The position numbers and the translations under genes were made by a program. 64,000 nucleotides of DNA. Origin: Parapristionchus giblindavisi. Taxonomy: Eukaryota; Nematoda; Chromadorea; Rhabditida; Diplogasteridae. The stretch covers positions 1-64,000 of the forward strand of contig CALSFV010000467.1 of NCBI GenBank assembly GCA_943737045.1, read 5' to 3'. Under the pieces are notes generated by a model that was not told the origin of the DNA, ran no database searches, and saw only the letters and a program-made list of their open reading frames with translations. Position 1 is the first letter of the stretch. Every line of letters starts with the position of its first letter. Shown here piece after piece: positions 35,147-46,600 of this stretch.

Positions 35147-35882
35147 TATCACGGGTCTCCGGTAAAAGTGTAGCAAGCTCTGCCACTAGGATTTTTTTTT
35201 GTCTCCGATTTCGATGAAACTCGGTCAGTGGGTTTGGTTGAGGGTCATGAGAAGGCCTAGCCACTTGATTTGCCCAAAATTTCAAATTATCGATTTTTGG
35301 TGATCTACCCTGAAAATGATCATAACTCGGTTCGTTTTCATCGTACAGCGAGCTCACAGGTCACATTCGAACCATATTCTAATGCTCTCCAAAAAAGTTG
35401 TGAATGACCCGTTCGCAACAGAGTCGACTTCAGGGCGAAAAACGCAAAAAACTATTTTTTTACCAAAAAGACGATCTGTTCTCGAAAATTTTCTCTTGAG
35501 ATCATCAGTATTATTGCAGAAAAAAAGTTTTCAGATCACGTACAAAGTCGGTATGTTGTTCATTTACCGTATCGCTGTCCTCCCAATACCGTTTACTAGA
35601 TGTCACGGGACTTAGTCGTTTTTTCGCCTCAACAGTGTTTTGATCGTATCTGCCTTCAAAATGCTCCAATCGACTACTTAAAAAAAAGGAAAATGATGCT
35701 CTCGGAGAGGCGAATAAAAAGTTTTTTCATGATCGAACAGTTATGACAGCCCTTTTTCGAGTTATTCGAGGAAAACCTCATCAACGCCGATTTCATGCCA
35801 GTTATGGAAACACTGTTGCAGAAATTACTTACTTAATTTACTGATCTGATCAACTAATGCACACTTTAGTGCGGCACAGGAC

Positions 35883-36077
35883 ATGGATTTCATCAATTAC
35901 TGGGAGAAGGAATACGACGAGGAAGGAGGAATTGAGGACGAAGTGGAAGTACATGAGGATAATCTGACTATCTCCTCCGATGCAATCTACAACTGGATGA
36001 AAACCGAGATGAACACTCTGTTCACGGAAGAGGACCATGACTTGTCTACATCCCTCTTTTTCGATCAGAGATGTTGA
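35883..36077 (+). CDS. Small acidic ORF in foldback loop, unrecognised
   Basis: A 64-codon frame beginning MDFINYWEKEYDEEGG and ending DLSTSLFFDQRC is the only open frame confined to the single-copy loop. It extends about 12 codons further upstream without a stop. The composition is strongly acidic and protein-like, with varied residues and no low complexity. A short separate frame just upstream (35,765-35,845, ENLINADFMPVMETLLQ) could be a related piece. No family is recognised. It may be a host fragment captured between the arms, a remnant of the element's own protein, or chance. Confidence 0.3.
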   Translation: MDFINYWEKEYDEEGGIEDEVEVHEDNLTISSDAIYNWMKTEMNTLFTEEDHDLSTSLFFDQRC

Positions 36078-36183
36078 ATTGCATATTGGCTGCTTGCTTT
36101 TATGACAGTTTCTCATGTATTATAAAAAATAAAGTCGATTGGGTGGATTTTAGCAGTTGAAAGAATTATTTCCTTTACGTTCA

Positions 36184-36248
36184 TTCATTGAATCGATGAA
36201 AAACGAGAAACCGATCATTCATTGAATCGATGAAAAAAGAGAAAGTGC
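36184..36248 (+). repeat. 33-bp direct repeat in foldback loop
   Basis: Two near-identical copies of ttcattgaatcgatgaaaaa followed by gagaaa lie side by side at the edge of the right arm. Confidence 0.7.
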
Positions 36249-36843
36249 TTTTCTTCGAATAACTCGAAAATGGGCTGTCATAACTGTTCGATCATGAAAA
36301 AACTTTTTATTCGCCTCTCCGAGAGCATCATTTTCCTTTTTTTAAGTAGTCGATTGGAGCAAGGCAAATACGATCAAAACACTGTTGAGGCGAAAAAACG
36401 ACTAAGTCCCGTGACATCTAGTAAACGGTATTGGGAGGACAGACAGGTAAATGAACAACATACCGACTTTTTACGCGATCTGAAAACTTTTTTTTCTGCA
36501 ATAATACTGATGATCGCAAGAGAAAATTTTCGAGAACAGATCGTCTTTTTGGTAAAAAAATTGTTTTTTTTTTTGCGTTTTTCGCCCTGAAGGCGACTTT
36601 GTTGCGAACGGGTCATTCACAACTTTTTTGGAGAGCATTAGAATACGGTTTGAATGTGACCTATGAGCTCGCTGTACGATGAAAATGAACCAAGTTATGA
36701 TCATTTTCAGGGTAGATCACCAAAAATCGATAATTTGAAATTTTGGCCAAATCAAGTGGCTAGGCCTTCTCATGACCCTCAACCAAACCCACTGACCGAG
36801 TTTCATCGAAATCGGAGACAAAAACAGGAGACCCGTGATATCT

Positions 36844-37350
36844 CCTATGTTCTTCAAAATCTTAAAAAAAGATTCGAGAGAATGTGCAAAAAGTGTGAGA
36901 CATAATGTCATTAATCAGACACATTTTTAGTGCAGGGCATACATCTATAATTTCACGTTGAACAAATGTGTTTTTCTTGGTGAAGAACTTCTCGATTATA
37001 CTTGTAGTTCATCTCATATAATACAATTGAGAATCGATGATAACTCACAATGTAGTGGTTAGTGAGGACATTTATAATTGTATAAGAACTACAATCGTTC
37101 AATAGAATTAAAACGAGTAAGCACAGCAAGATAAATTCATGTACTATATACAAATAAGATTAGTGCTTCATTTTTACCTTGTTTCATTGATTAAAAATGG
37201 AAGAAAATTTAAAAAAAAAACATTGTAGCGTTATTTTGAGGTTCAAAAATTTAAAAAAAAAGAATTAACAATTCCGATAGTGTTACTTCTGATTAAAATC
37301 TCTTGCTAAAAAGGAATGACCAAGGAAAAGACTGTTTATTAAAAAAATTC
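36844..37350. other. No gene seen
   Basis: AT-rich spacer with A runs. No splice-consistent coding sequence was recognised. Confidence 0.4.
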
Positions 37351-37359
37351 TGTTTTTTA

Positions 37360-38465
37360 TCAAGATCGCTTGGATACTAAGGTAAGTTTGGCATGCGTCA
37401 TACGCTGTTTTACACGAATCATTGATGGTATGTTTTATTTTATAAAGATGCAGACTCGCGAATGTTCAGACAATTCCCTCACATCTCTCTTGTGCCAAGT
37501 GTTAAGCGAGAAGTTAGTGCAGTTAAGTAGTGGCCAACGTTCAAATAATGAGGGCATACCCCTTTGTCGCAAATTCGAAACCTATTGCGGTTTTTTTCAA
37601 AATATTCCTCAATTTTAATAAAGTGCACCTTTCCCTGCATGGTCCTGTTGGTTCATTGACGTTTATAGCCATCAAAAAGCTGACTCAGCGAAGAATAAAT
37701 AGTTTACGGTATATAGACTAACTTTTGATACCTTTCTGTCTTCACAGTATGTTCACGAAAATATTCGAGAAAAAAAAAAAAATTTTATACTCTTGAGTTT
37801 ATCAAACGTACATGATTCTGAAAATTACATATTTTTATTTTAACTATACAAAAGATGTGACATTCATTTAAATGTATCTTTCTTAAAGTGAGGATTGTCG
37901 ATGCAATATTTATCCAAAATCAGACGGGGCTAAACTATGGAATAGATTTCTCGAAGAGCATTAATCTGCTATACCTTTTAAGGTTTAACGATTGCAGGAA
38001 CCTCATCATCTTGCCCTCCGCTCACCCTGGAAACGGAGCCAGTGAAGCCTGGATGGAACTTGGGCGTTGAGCCAATGGTCCCCGGGTTCAACTGCGTGCT
38101 GGTGCCTTACTATTATTCGTACATACAGTGAGTTCGATTGAATCGTTCGGTTACGGCACTATGTCGAATGAGAACCGATGAATATTTACCGACTCGATGA
38201 TAAACATTTGCATACTTTGTCTATTCTTGCCTTTCATATGCAAATAGTTATCATCCAGTCTGTTGTTATTTATCGGTTATCATCCGACTTAGCCTCATCT
38301 TTGCATTACAGGTTCACAACTATGAATGGTATCAAAGATTATCTTCGATCAGAGGATGTAACACTATATTGTTTCAACGGAATATGGTTCATTAATCATG
38401 TACCAGATCTATGGAGTCAAACTATCACATCTGCTAGATGTATCTACGATCCGTATGAGAGCTGA
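37360..38465 (+). pseudogene. 5'-truncated paralogue of the secreted-protein gene at 39.4-42.9 kb
   Basis: Three exons correspond to exons 4-6 of the intact gene at 39,441. The first is a degenerate piece ending ..RCFTRIIDG with donor at 37,428. The other two are 37,998-38,127 (TSSSCPPLTLETEPVKPGWN to VPYYYSYI) and 38,312-38,465 (FTTMNGIKDYLRSEDVTLYC to ARCIYDPYES, stop TGA). Intron phases and donor/acceptor positions match the intact gene exactly. The signal-peptide exon and the next two exons are missing; upstream lies the 35-kb foldback. The last two exons have no disabling mutation, so a shortened gene with an unseen start remains possible. Confidence 0.6.
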
Positions 38466-39440
38466 GAGCACAAATGGTTGATCACGTCAAACTATTATAT
38501 ATCATACATTCTAGAGTAGAGCAAATATATATCTATTTGTTTTCGAATTTAACTTTTTCACTTTTTCGGTTTGTTTTCTATCGATATCCACTAAATGCTT
38601 GAAATTGATAAATTATGATACTGGCTTTCTACTTGATCTAGGATAATCACGGCTCCGAAAGATTGATCGAAACTGAAACAAAGACTCAGTGATATATTGT
38701 TGATATACAGTCCCGACCGATCGCCCTCCCTAAAGGCCATACGCCGCGGCAACGCTGCGGCACGCCTATGCCGCCTTGCATTTTATGTTCTGAAAAATGT
38801 TTTTAAAAATATGAAAGGTGTACTGATCATTTGCAGCGGAGGAGGTTACGCCCTAGGCACGTAAGGCAAATGTAAGGTTGCATAAGCTTTTTTTTCAGGT
38901 CCTCCAAAATATTGTCAAATCAATGATTACCTCCATGTTCTACGTTGTAGGGGCGAGCTAGAATTGTGAATGAATCGTTTTTAAAATTGGAGTGATTTGG
39001 TGGTGTGCGTTTAATTGTTTCTTACAACCACATGTAACATTTATGTACAGTAATGTCTGTTCTATTATAATTTGAACACGTAATCAGTGCTTACATTTAC
39101 ATATAATGGTCGTACAATGAGAAGAGAACAACGGCAATCAATGGATGAAATGCCTTTTGCCTTTCGAAATATACCTTTCGTTTTATGTTCTAACAAAAGT
39201 CCTGATCCCCTCGTTCTTTAGTCCGTATATGCTAAAAGAGGTGCATATCCATGACGATCTATCCCTTCACGATCGTCTCTTCAAAATCTAAACGTTCTCC
39301 ACAAGGAAGTGATATGACGCAGAACGAGGAGAGAGTGGAGACTATTGTTAGAAATGTTTGATGGTCCGGACGATCTTTCATGGAGAAAAAGAAAGTCTCA
39401 GAGAAGAAAGACTTTTATCGCCTCATTTCATGGAACTACC
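38466..39440. other. Intergenic; dispersed repeat fragment
   Basis: The stretch around aggcacgtaaggcaaatgta near 38,858 recurs near 46,060. A GC-rich near-palindrome (gccgcggcaacgctgcggc) lies near 38,745. The last 150 bases before 39,441 probably hold the promoter and leader of the secreted-protein gene, but no clear element was identified. Confidence 0.45.
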
Positions 39441-42400
39441 ATGACAATGAGTCTTATTATATTCATCATATTATACATCGTTCAAGTATGTTTCAGCCAT
39501 TCCTACCATCATGCATTATTTGTGATTCACTGTGTTGTGATTTTGTTTGTCTAAAGAAGGAGAGCCTTGAGTTGGCCTGACTGACTCCCGCAACGATTAA
39601 CATGGGATAGAATGTTAATATTGTACGGAAATTAGCGTAAGTGACAATGGGAAAGTGAGAGAGTCTAGTATGCAAATCGGATATGCACTCTCTACTTGCC
39701 TGAAAAGTTGTACTTTTAATGCGCATAGCAAGCTTCAAATATATCATCACTCAATATGAAATATGTTGTTCGGTTAGTGTGAAAAATCTCTATCATTCTA
39801 CCTGAACAGTCTTGTTACAAAAAAAAAACTCGAGGGTCTCCATCTTTAATGCGAAATTAAATTGCAAATTTTGGAAACCATCTCTTTGTCGCACAACTTT
39901 CTAATTGGTTCTAATTTCTATTTTCTGATTTCTAATTGGTTCTAGTTCTTTCTAATTTCATGGTAGTGCAGCAGTACAAATCAAATCAAATCAAATCAAA
40001 TCATTTTTTTTCCCTGTATAAGAAAGCAAGGGGATGGTATGGGCTTCTTCTTATCACGTTAAACGGGGTCAGGAAAACTAGTCAAATACATAGATAAATA
40101 GAGTACAAATGACATATGTATAGCCCAGAATCTCCTTCCATGCATGTGATCTGGGGGCTATTGACTTTGAAAAATTGCGAGTGTTGTAACCGATTGTGAA
40201 AACAAAAAAAAGCAAGAAATGTCGCAAGTTACTAAATTATTTCGTACTAATGTAACAAATTACTATTATCAATGTCGTTCAAGGTTGATGCTACCTGTTT
40301 TATTGCGAACATATCGACAATTCCAAGGACAGAGCTTGAAGTTATTTCCGCCTCTGATGATTTGGAATGCAAGATCAATTGTTTCTCCAACAGCTCGGTA
40401 ATCGTACAGTACTTCACAGTGTTCTGGTTCAAGCCATTTTGTTTCCATAGCCAGACAAGCGAAAGACGATTGCATTTGAGAGAGTTTCTATGTTGAGCGG
40501 TCGTTTTCGCTTTCAAAGTCTATAGAACATTGTGACTTGATTATCTCGTAACTGATTTTTTTTCACTGTTTTAGTGTAAAGCTTATACCTACAACGCAAT
40601 TCTGAACAGATGCAGATTTCTTGGAGAAGAAAAAGAAACATCATCTTTCATGTGTAATGTACCGTATACCTATAATACTAGAGTCGATGACGACATCTTA
40701 TGCCCAAGTAAGGAACTTTTTGCAAAAAAAGATCGTGAATTTTCGATCAAGAATCGATGATAAATCACAATGTATTCGTTTGTGTTTACACTTATTATTC
40801 TCATAGAACCCGCGACTCCTCGAACTCTAGACGAAGGATACATACTCAATTCTCAATTGGATTCTGAACAGATGTATTTGGCAGATGCTACCCATCCAAA
40901 TGGACCATGTGGAGATCAATTAGCTCTACTTGAGTGAGCGGTTTAAGATATTTTTTTTCATATTTATACCAGATCACCCCTCCGTAATTTTAGTTGGGCC
41001 AATAATATGGTCGATATTGAGCCTAATATTTATATATATATTTGGATACCAGACAATACAACTTAAAAATGTGGGTCAATAATTTGATTGTTTATTTTTA
41101 ATTTGCTGCGAAGTAGAGCCAATAATTTGGTCGTTGTCCATAAATTTAGTTTAAAGTTGGTCCAATAACTTGGGATTTAGATTACATCCACACTTCGAAC
41201 TATATTAAAATCTCCAAATTATTGGCCAACTTTTCAATTGAGGGTTTTAAAATGGGGCTGTAGGCTCACTAAACTCTTCGACCAAATGATTGGACGTACT
41301 AAAATTGTTGAGCTGTCGAATCCGGTACGTAATGTATTCACAGTAGAAGATGATGTGTAGGACCAAATATTTTGTGAACGTTATGCAGTATCAGCCAAAA
41401 GTCTCCGGACACTTTTTAATTTTTTCATAACTTTTGATCCAGGAAAGCAAAATTTTAGTTTTTAAGAGGCCTACCCTCTGAACGGTGGGGTCTCAAATTC
41501 AGTCCTTCCAAAAAAATTGTTTTTCATGCCCTGCCCATGATAATGCAGAGCTATGACTGGGGCGAAACAGTATTCGTCGCTTGCATCAGTTTAGCACTTA
41601 GAACTCGTTATCATAGAATTACAAAAGTTTTGCAAGCAGCCTTTGTGTGGGTCTCCACTCTCACAGTGTTTCAGAAGAACAGGACTTTTCACTAAAAAAT
41701 TTTCAAAAAAGGAATTTCGATTGCACCATTACTATGCAACAGTGAGTAGATTTAATAACACCAACACATCACGGTTGTATTCAGAAGTTATAAAAAAATG
41801 AAAAAGTGTCCGGAGACTTTTGTCCGATACTGTATATTATTAAAGATGAAATCTAATTAAATTTCAGTTTGATACTCTTTAACAACACTCACTTGTTGAT
41901 GGGAAGTAATCGTTGGACCAGAATTGAATACGATGGTCAAATGAATATGTGGAGAGTGACTGAAAGGGACTCCACACCCATTTATGTCCGTGCGGTTCAA
42001 TGTACAGGAATTATTGACGGTATGTTTTGTTGCTTAAAGGAGGAGACCTTTGTGTTGGCATGACTGACTCCCGCCACGAAAACCATGTCGAATATTGTTT
42101 GTATTATATGGTAAGTGGAGTAAGGGACAATGAGAAAATGAGAGAGCCAAGTATAATAGACTGAAAGTCGTACTTTCAATTCGCATAGTTAGCTTTAAAC
42201 ATATCGGGAATCAATATCAAATATGTCTTTCGATTCGTCTGATGAATCTCTATCATTCTATCCGAGCAGTCTTATTACGAAAAAACTCGTGGGCCTCCAT
42301 CTATTTTTATTTTTTTCGAAATATTTCGAAAGGGATATTTCGAAAGTCTAGTCTGAGCCACCCCTTATATTCTTTTTATCGATCTTCCGAAAGAAACATA

Positions 42401-42913
42401 AGAAATTCGGTATTATCCATATATTTTTCTTTTTATTTATCATTTAAGAAGTCATTTTTATCATTTATCATATCATTTTTATTATCCAATCAATATTTGT
42501 CGAAAATAAAATGGACCAAGTTATCGAGTAATAGATTTCTCGAAGAACTTGCAACTGCTTTTCGCTAATACCGATTGCAGGAACTTCATCATCTTGCGCT
42601 CCCCTCACCCTCGAATGGGAACCAATGAAGCCTGAATGGAACTTGGGCAATGAACCTATGGTCCCCGGGTTCAGTTGCGTGCTCGTGTCTTACTATTATT
42701 CGTTTTTTCAGTGAGTTTGATTGCATCTTCAGTTTCCGTTCATCTTTACATTACAGGTTCACAACTATGAATGGTATCAAAGATTATCTTCGATCAGAGG
42801 ATGTAACACTATATTGTTACAATAGAATATGGTTTATTAATCATGTACCAGATCTGTGGAGTCAAACTATCACATCTGCTAGATGTATCTACGATCCGAA
42901 TCGGAGCTATTAG
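39441..42913 (+). CDS. Predicted secreted cysteine-containing protein, six exons, intact
   Basis: Exons are 39,441-39,485, 40,575-40,707, 40,807-40,933, 41,868-42,019, 42,581-42,710 and 42,757-42,913. All introns are gt...ag and every phase joins. They give 744 bases, 247 residues plus TAG. Exon 1 is a signal peptide, MTMSLIIFIILYIVQ, cleaved presumably near the exon 2 start. The mature part has about nine cysteines and two similar stretches of W-x(n)-C type: SNRWTRIEYDGQMNMW..VQC in exon 4 and IWFINHVPDLW..ITSARC in exon 6. The C..G/R.W..ITS.xC pattern faintly recalls nematode DUF281-like extracellular domains, but I do not claim membership. Role unknown; secretion is inferred. Two decayed paralogues flank it (37.4-38.5 and 45.7-46.0 kb). 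Introns hold a 120-bp MITE (intron 1) and a mariner-type MITE (intron 3). Confidence 0.8.
39545..39850 (+). repeat. Dispersed repeat in intron 1, shared with 42,022-42,300
   Basis: Blocks such as gactgactcccgc, ctctatcattcta and actcg(a/t)gg(g)tctccatct appear in the same order in intron 4 of the same gene. An approximately 290-bp element has therefore been duplicated or inserted twice. Confidence 0.55.
39975..40002 (+). repeat. (CAAAT)n microsatellite
   Basis: About five perfect caaat units in intron 1 of the secreted-protein gene. Confidence 0.8.
40415..40534 (+). mobile_element. 120-bp MITE, copy 4, with 4-bp target duplication
   Basis: The ends are CACAGTGTTCT and AGAACATTGTG, flanked by ACTT on both sides. 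It is the most diverged member of the family but has identical length, inserted in intron 1 about 40 bases before exon 2. Confidence 0.8.
40990..41370. repeat. Recurring CCAATAATTTGG-like motif in intron 3
   Basis: Near-palindromic motifs (ccaataatatgg, ccaataatttgg, ccaataacttgg, caaattattgg, ccaaatgattgg) occur at least five times in both orientations over 380 bases. It may be a decayed MITE or satellite. Confidence 0.5.
41386..41832. mobile_element. 447-bp mariner-type MITE in intron 3
   Basis: Terminal inverted repeats of about 45 bp start CAGTATC and include AAAAGTCTCCGGACACTTTT. TA follows the right end; the left flank reads TG. There is no coding capacity. Long TIRs and the TA flank fit a non-autonomous Tc1/mariner element. 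Confidence 0.8.
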
Positions 42914-43209
42914 CACAAATAATTGATCAAATGAGACGACGAGAACTTGGTTGTTCGTTCTGTTGACAACTCAAAACGAGTGGTCCCATCTCCGTTCTTT
43001 CGTCGATGAGAAAGAAAAGTTAAAGAAAAAAACAGCGTGCCTTAAGAAACAATTTGTATTAGATATATTTACCAGTTGTATTATATATATTTATAAAAAA
43101 AAGTTTCAAAATGACGAAATCACAGTGAATAATTTAACCACAGTTTACAGAATTTACTGAAATTTCGTCCACCCCTCAACATATGAGACTTCTTTTGCCT
43201 ATATACAAT

Positions 43210-45473
43210 TCATTCATAGATGAACTTGAAGTTACGGTTGTATAATTTATTTTTCTCATGATAAGTCACAATGTCCTCACAGATTCCGCGAATCTAAAAA
43301 AACATAACTTTTAGAAAGAAAAAAAAACTAGAAGAATTAGAATACCTTATCGAACAATACGTCCTTTCTCCTCTTCTTCTCTTCATCGCTCAATTCAGGA
43401 GCAGAGATCAACTGTAAGAAAAGTTGATTCAATATTTTAATTATCCTTGCATCTAAATAAATAACTTTGTTTGAAATGGTCTCGTTTTCTAATCGTTTTT
43501 CAAGATACATTGTTGTAGACTTGTGCAGAAAACTCTGACAAGCTACCATATTCTTGTACGATGATTAGGAACGAATTGGAATGAATGGAACCTGTATCAT
43601 CATTCCTCCTGGAGCAACGAAGAAGAATCCACAATGGGGAAGAAGATGATCAGCCATTTCATGCATCTCAAATTATATTTAAATGAATCCTGAGTCTTTC
43701 AGACTTTGATAGAGCAGACACCGTAGACAATCTTTATTTCTTCCATTAGTTAATGCTATTCATTTCTTTTGGTTTATTAGTTATAAAATAGTTAGTTATA
43801 GTGAGTTATAGAATAGTTATTCATGTTTTAGCAGTATAATCATACACTCGATGTTTATCGCTGATATCCGATTTGGTGTTACATAATTTGATGTACCTCT
43901 TCTCTTGTGTATGGAGCTGTAGTTGATCCAAGATTATCCTCCATACTCTTGTACATTTCATCCAGAAGAGATTTCATGTTATCACGTCTGAACGATTCTT
44001 TCGTCAATGAATATATGGATATAGTACCTCGAGCTAATTTGGAACTCTCAGCTTTGTCTATACACTCTCGTTTTCTTTGTCTAGAGAGTACATTGCTAAT
44101 GCGGATAGTAAAATTGGCTCGGGGTGTGGATTTAAAAGAGCTAATTGGACTCTCCGCTATCGCAACACTCTCTCGCAAACAAAAGGAAGCTAGAGAATGT
44201 TGCCAGAGCAAAGGGTTTCATATTTGGGTGTCCCTTTAAGTTTACATTAACGCATATCGACCACTCACCTGTCCTTACTTGACAATCAAAAGAACATAAT
44301 CCTCAGAAGATCTTCCACACCTGAGCCTTGATGACCAGCCTAAACAAATTAATCGATAATTTTAGAATCAAAATAGATTTTTAAAAACATAATCGTGAAC
44401 GACTTCACTACAATCTATTAGAAGTGAACATAACATCTGGTATATATTTCTCTATGAAATACTACATCATGATTATTGTATCATACCTGCCAGTCGATAA
44501 GTGCTTTCACATCTCCATTTTCAGAGTCAACCAGGACGTTGGCTGACCATAAATCTGCAGAGTACTCATTCATTTTCGCTGCACAATATGTTATGTTCAG
44601 GCCTAGTTAACATTTTATAAACAATTCAGTCCGTCTGGTCAGAGTGAAGAACAACGAGTTATTATGATTAATTGAAATGCAAGCTGATTCACCAACCTCC
44701 ATTGACGATAACAGGTTTCACTCCCATTTGGTGTATAATAAAGGATGAGAGATTAGTTCCCATATATGCTGGAGTAAGCTTGATTACTCCATCAACACAC
44801 TGAAGCACAACATTATTCTGGGAGTGCAGCACTTGCCAATAGGCAGGTTTGGTCACACTAAATTTACCTCGGACATTCCATGGTCAATGGTCTTGAACGT
44901 GGAAATCATCTTGATAATCAGCTAAAAATATGTTGTTTCATCCTTCTCATTCATACACTTTCAAACCTCTTCACTGAAATTAGACCAGAAATCTTTGAGT
45001 AGATCAGAGATACGGAATTGATTCTTCTTATCAATTCTATGGATCACTGATAGAGCTTGAATCTTTCCCAATTGACGAGCAATCTGTGTGGAATGGATTA
45101 TCTCACTACACTATAGCACACTACATCTTGAATTAGGGACATTGTGATATTTTATATTCGATAAAGATCACAACATTAGAAGAATTTGTAGTTGAAATGG
45201 TCTAGTTCGTGGTTGGATTATAAACGTAGATAATGGTCAACCGATGACTGATTGTTCATGCCTTCGTGAACCCTTTCTGTTTTTTTTCTTCTTTCTAACT
45301 ATGAACTGTTGGATCTCCAATTTGAATGGACTCATTCTTCTGATAACCAAATTATTCATGAGTTTATAACTAACCTTGTCAGTAAACGGAGTGGTGTAGT
45401 AACACTTCGGCATTGCCACATTCTCATTCATTCCACTGATAAAATCATAAACTTCTACTTCCAGATTGTGGGC
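43210..45473 (-). pseudogene. CHK kinase-like (DUF1679-type) gene, ten exons, one in-frame stop
   Basis: Reverse-strand exons: 45,473-45,375; 45,083-44,967; 44,921-44,868; 44,817-44,697; 44,554-44,487; 44,339-44,269; 43,987-43,897; 43,666-43,592; 43,411-43,346; 43,293-43,210. All have ag/gt borders and matching phases. Landmarks in order: LEVEVYDFISGM, IARQLGKIQALS, MGVKPVIVNGDLWSANVLVD (the phosphotransferase catalytic block, usually HGDLWS), ALIDWQ, GSGVEDLLRI, CGFFFVAPGG, LSDEEKKRRKDVL. The family resembles choline/ecdysteroid kinases, is expanded in nematodes, and its substrates are mostly unknown. Exon 6 has an in-frame TGA at 44,288-44,286, between RIMFF and LSSKDR, where the frame otherwise continues in phase. 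Roughly 40-50 family residues between exons 1 and 2, and the N-terminus, were not found. The His-to-Asn change at the catalytic block is notable. It is either a very young pseudogene or a base error. Confidence 0.82.
43990..44260. repeat. Dispersed repeat in CHK intron 6
   Basis: Blocks such as actctcgttttctttgtct and ctctctcgcaaacaaaagg resemble sequence at 59,395-59,480 (ctctctcgcagacaacg) and 58,896-58,960, in changing orientation. It is probably a short mobile repeat, with boundaries not defined. Confidence 0.4.
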
Positions 45474-45659
45474 CTATTGAGAACAAACCAATTCAACTTG
45501 TTTCTGTTATAAGATAATACAATAACAATAACAATAACATAATCGAAACACAAGAGCATTAGTATATTGAAAGTCTTTCACTATTCTTATTAGATGGGGA
45601 AATACTTTTGATACTTTTATACTTTACTTTACTTATACTTTTACTTTTGATACTGATAG

Positions 45660-45983
45660 CCTTCATTTACAACGGTCGTATCGGCAAGTGTGTGTTTCTC
45701 GGAACAGAGAAATCGTCTCAATTCATGTGCAGTCAACAATATATGGTTAACTTCAGAACTGATAATGACGAACAATGCCACGGTGAGAACAAATTTACAA
45801 AAAAAAAGATCGTTTCGTCTAGAAATTAGAAAAAACCTAGAAATTCATTCTTTACAGACCTGAGTATTACATCTCTATCCGAAAAGTACACAAAAAATAC
45901 TGAACTCCGAATGATTCTTCAATGTTTGATGCTGATCCATACTTTACTGCTGGACCTTGTGGAGATAGAAGAGCGTTGCTAGA
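45660..45983 (+). pseudogene. Two-exon remnant paralogous to exons 2-3 of the secreted-protein gene
   Basis: 45,660-45,782 reads FIYNGRIGKCVFLGTEKSSQ to DEQCH and aligns with exon 2 of the gene at 39,441 (NRCRFLGEEKETSSFMC to ILCP), with the same donor phase. 45,858-45,983 corresponds to exon 3 and ends FDADPYFTAGPCGDRRALL (compare GPCGDQLALL). The frame shifts by one near 45,905-45,925, no signal-peptide exon precedes it, and exons 4-6 are absent. The sequence after 45,990 is repetitive. Confidence 0.7.
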
Positions 45984-45989
45984 GTAAGA

Positions 45990-46600
45990 AGTTTGTTTTT
46001 GGTAATGCATCGTTAAATTTACATTACGTTTCTACGCCGCAAGCCCCTCCGCCGCGTCTCCGAGGCACGTAAGGCAAATGTAACAGTGCATAAAGCAATC
46101 AGTAATGCATTTTTACTCTGACACTTCGTGTTAGTGTTTTGGTGGGACAGCCTTGGTAAAAAATGACTTATTTAATGTACGTGCTGATTATATTAAGAGA
46201 CCGGCTCGGTAAGTCTCGAGCATGGTCCGGACATTGGCGAGGACTTTCGATCTGGTCCTCAATACTTTCATCATAGACAAATACCGGGGGGAGACCGATG
46301 AAAGTTATAGTGAAAATCCCCTTAGGCTCAAACCCGGCTCAAATATGTCACATTAATTAAAAAATTTAAAAAATTCATATCTTTTCAATCGTGATAGCTA
46401 GGACTTTTATTTCTTTTTATTAGTGAATAACATGTCCAGCACTCTTACAAACACTGCTGAACACTAATATCATATCGTTTTGAATATGTTTTTTCGGGTC
46501 TGATTTTCAGATTTTTTTCCTTCTATCCTCGATGAAGAAGCTTTATAATGTCATTTTACTCGTAGTGATGCGCGTACATAGGAAAAATATACAAATAGAC
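45990..46600. other. No gene seen
   Basis: Contains the aggcacgtaaggcaaatgta fragment shared with 38,858 and otherwise AT-rich sequence leading into the next foldback. Confidence 0.45.

Larger units (their letters stand above)
35147..36843. mobile_element. Large foldback element, about 600-bp arms
   Basis: The left arm 35,147-35,770 is the reverse complement of 36,255-36,843. Both contain tcatcgtacagcgagctca, the block around gttgtgaatgacccgttcgc and the inner end cgaataactcga. Arms differ by scattered substitutions and a roughly 35-base insertion near the left outer end. The loop is about 484 bases. Mirror-image open frames in the arms are not genes. The outermost 150 bases are related to 13,118-13,268 of the tandem unit. 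Confidence 0.85.

Noticed and set aside
44286..44288. TGA read as selenocysteine in the CHK kinase-like gene
   Set aside because: The family is not a known selenoprotein and no SECIS-like element was recognised. Pseudogene or base error is simpler.
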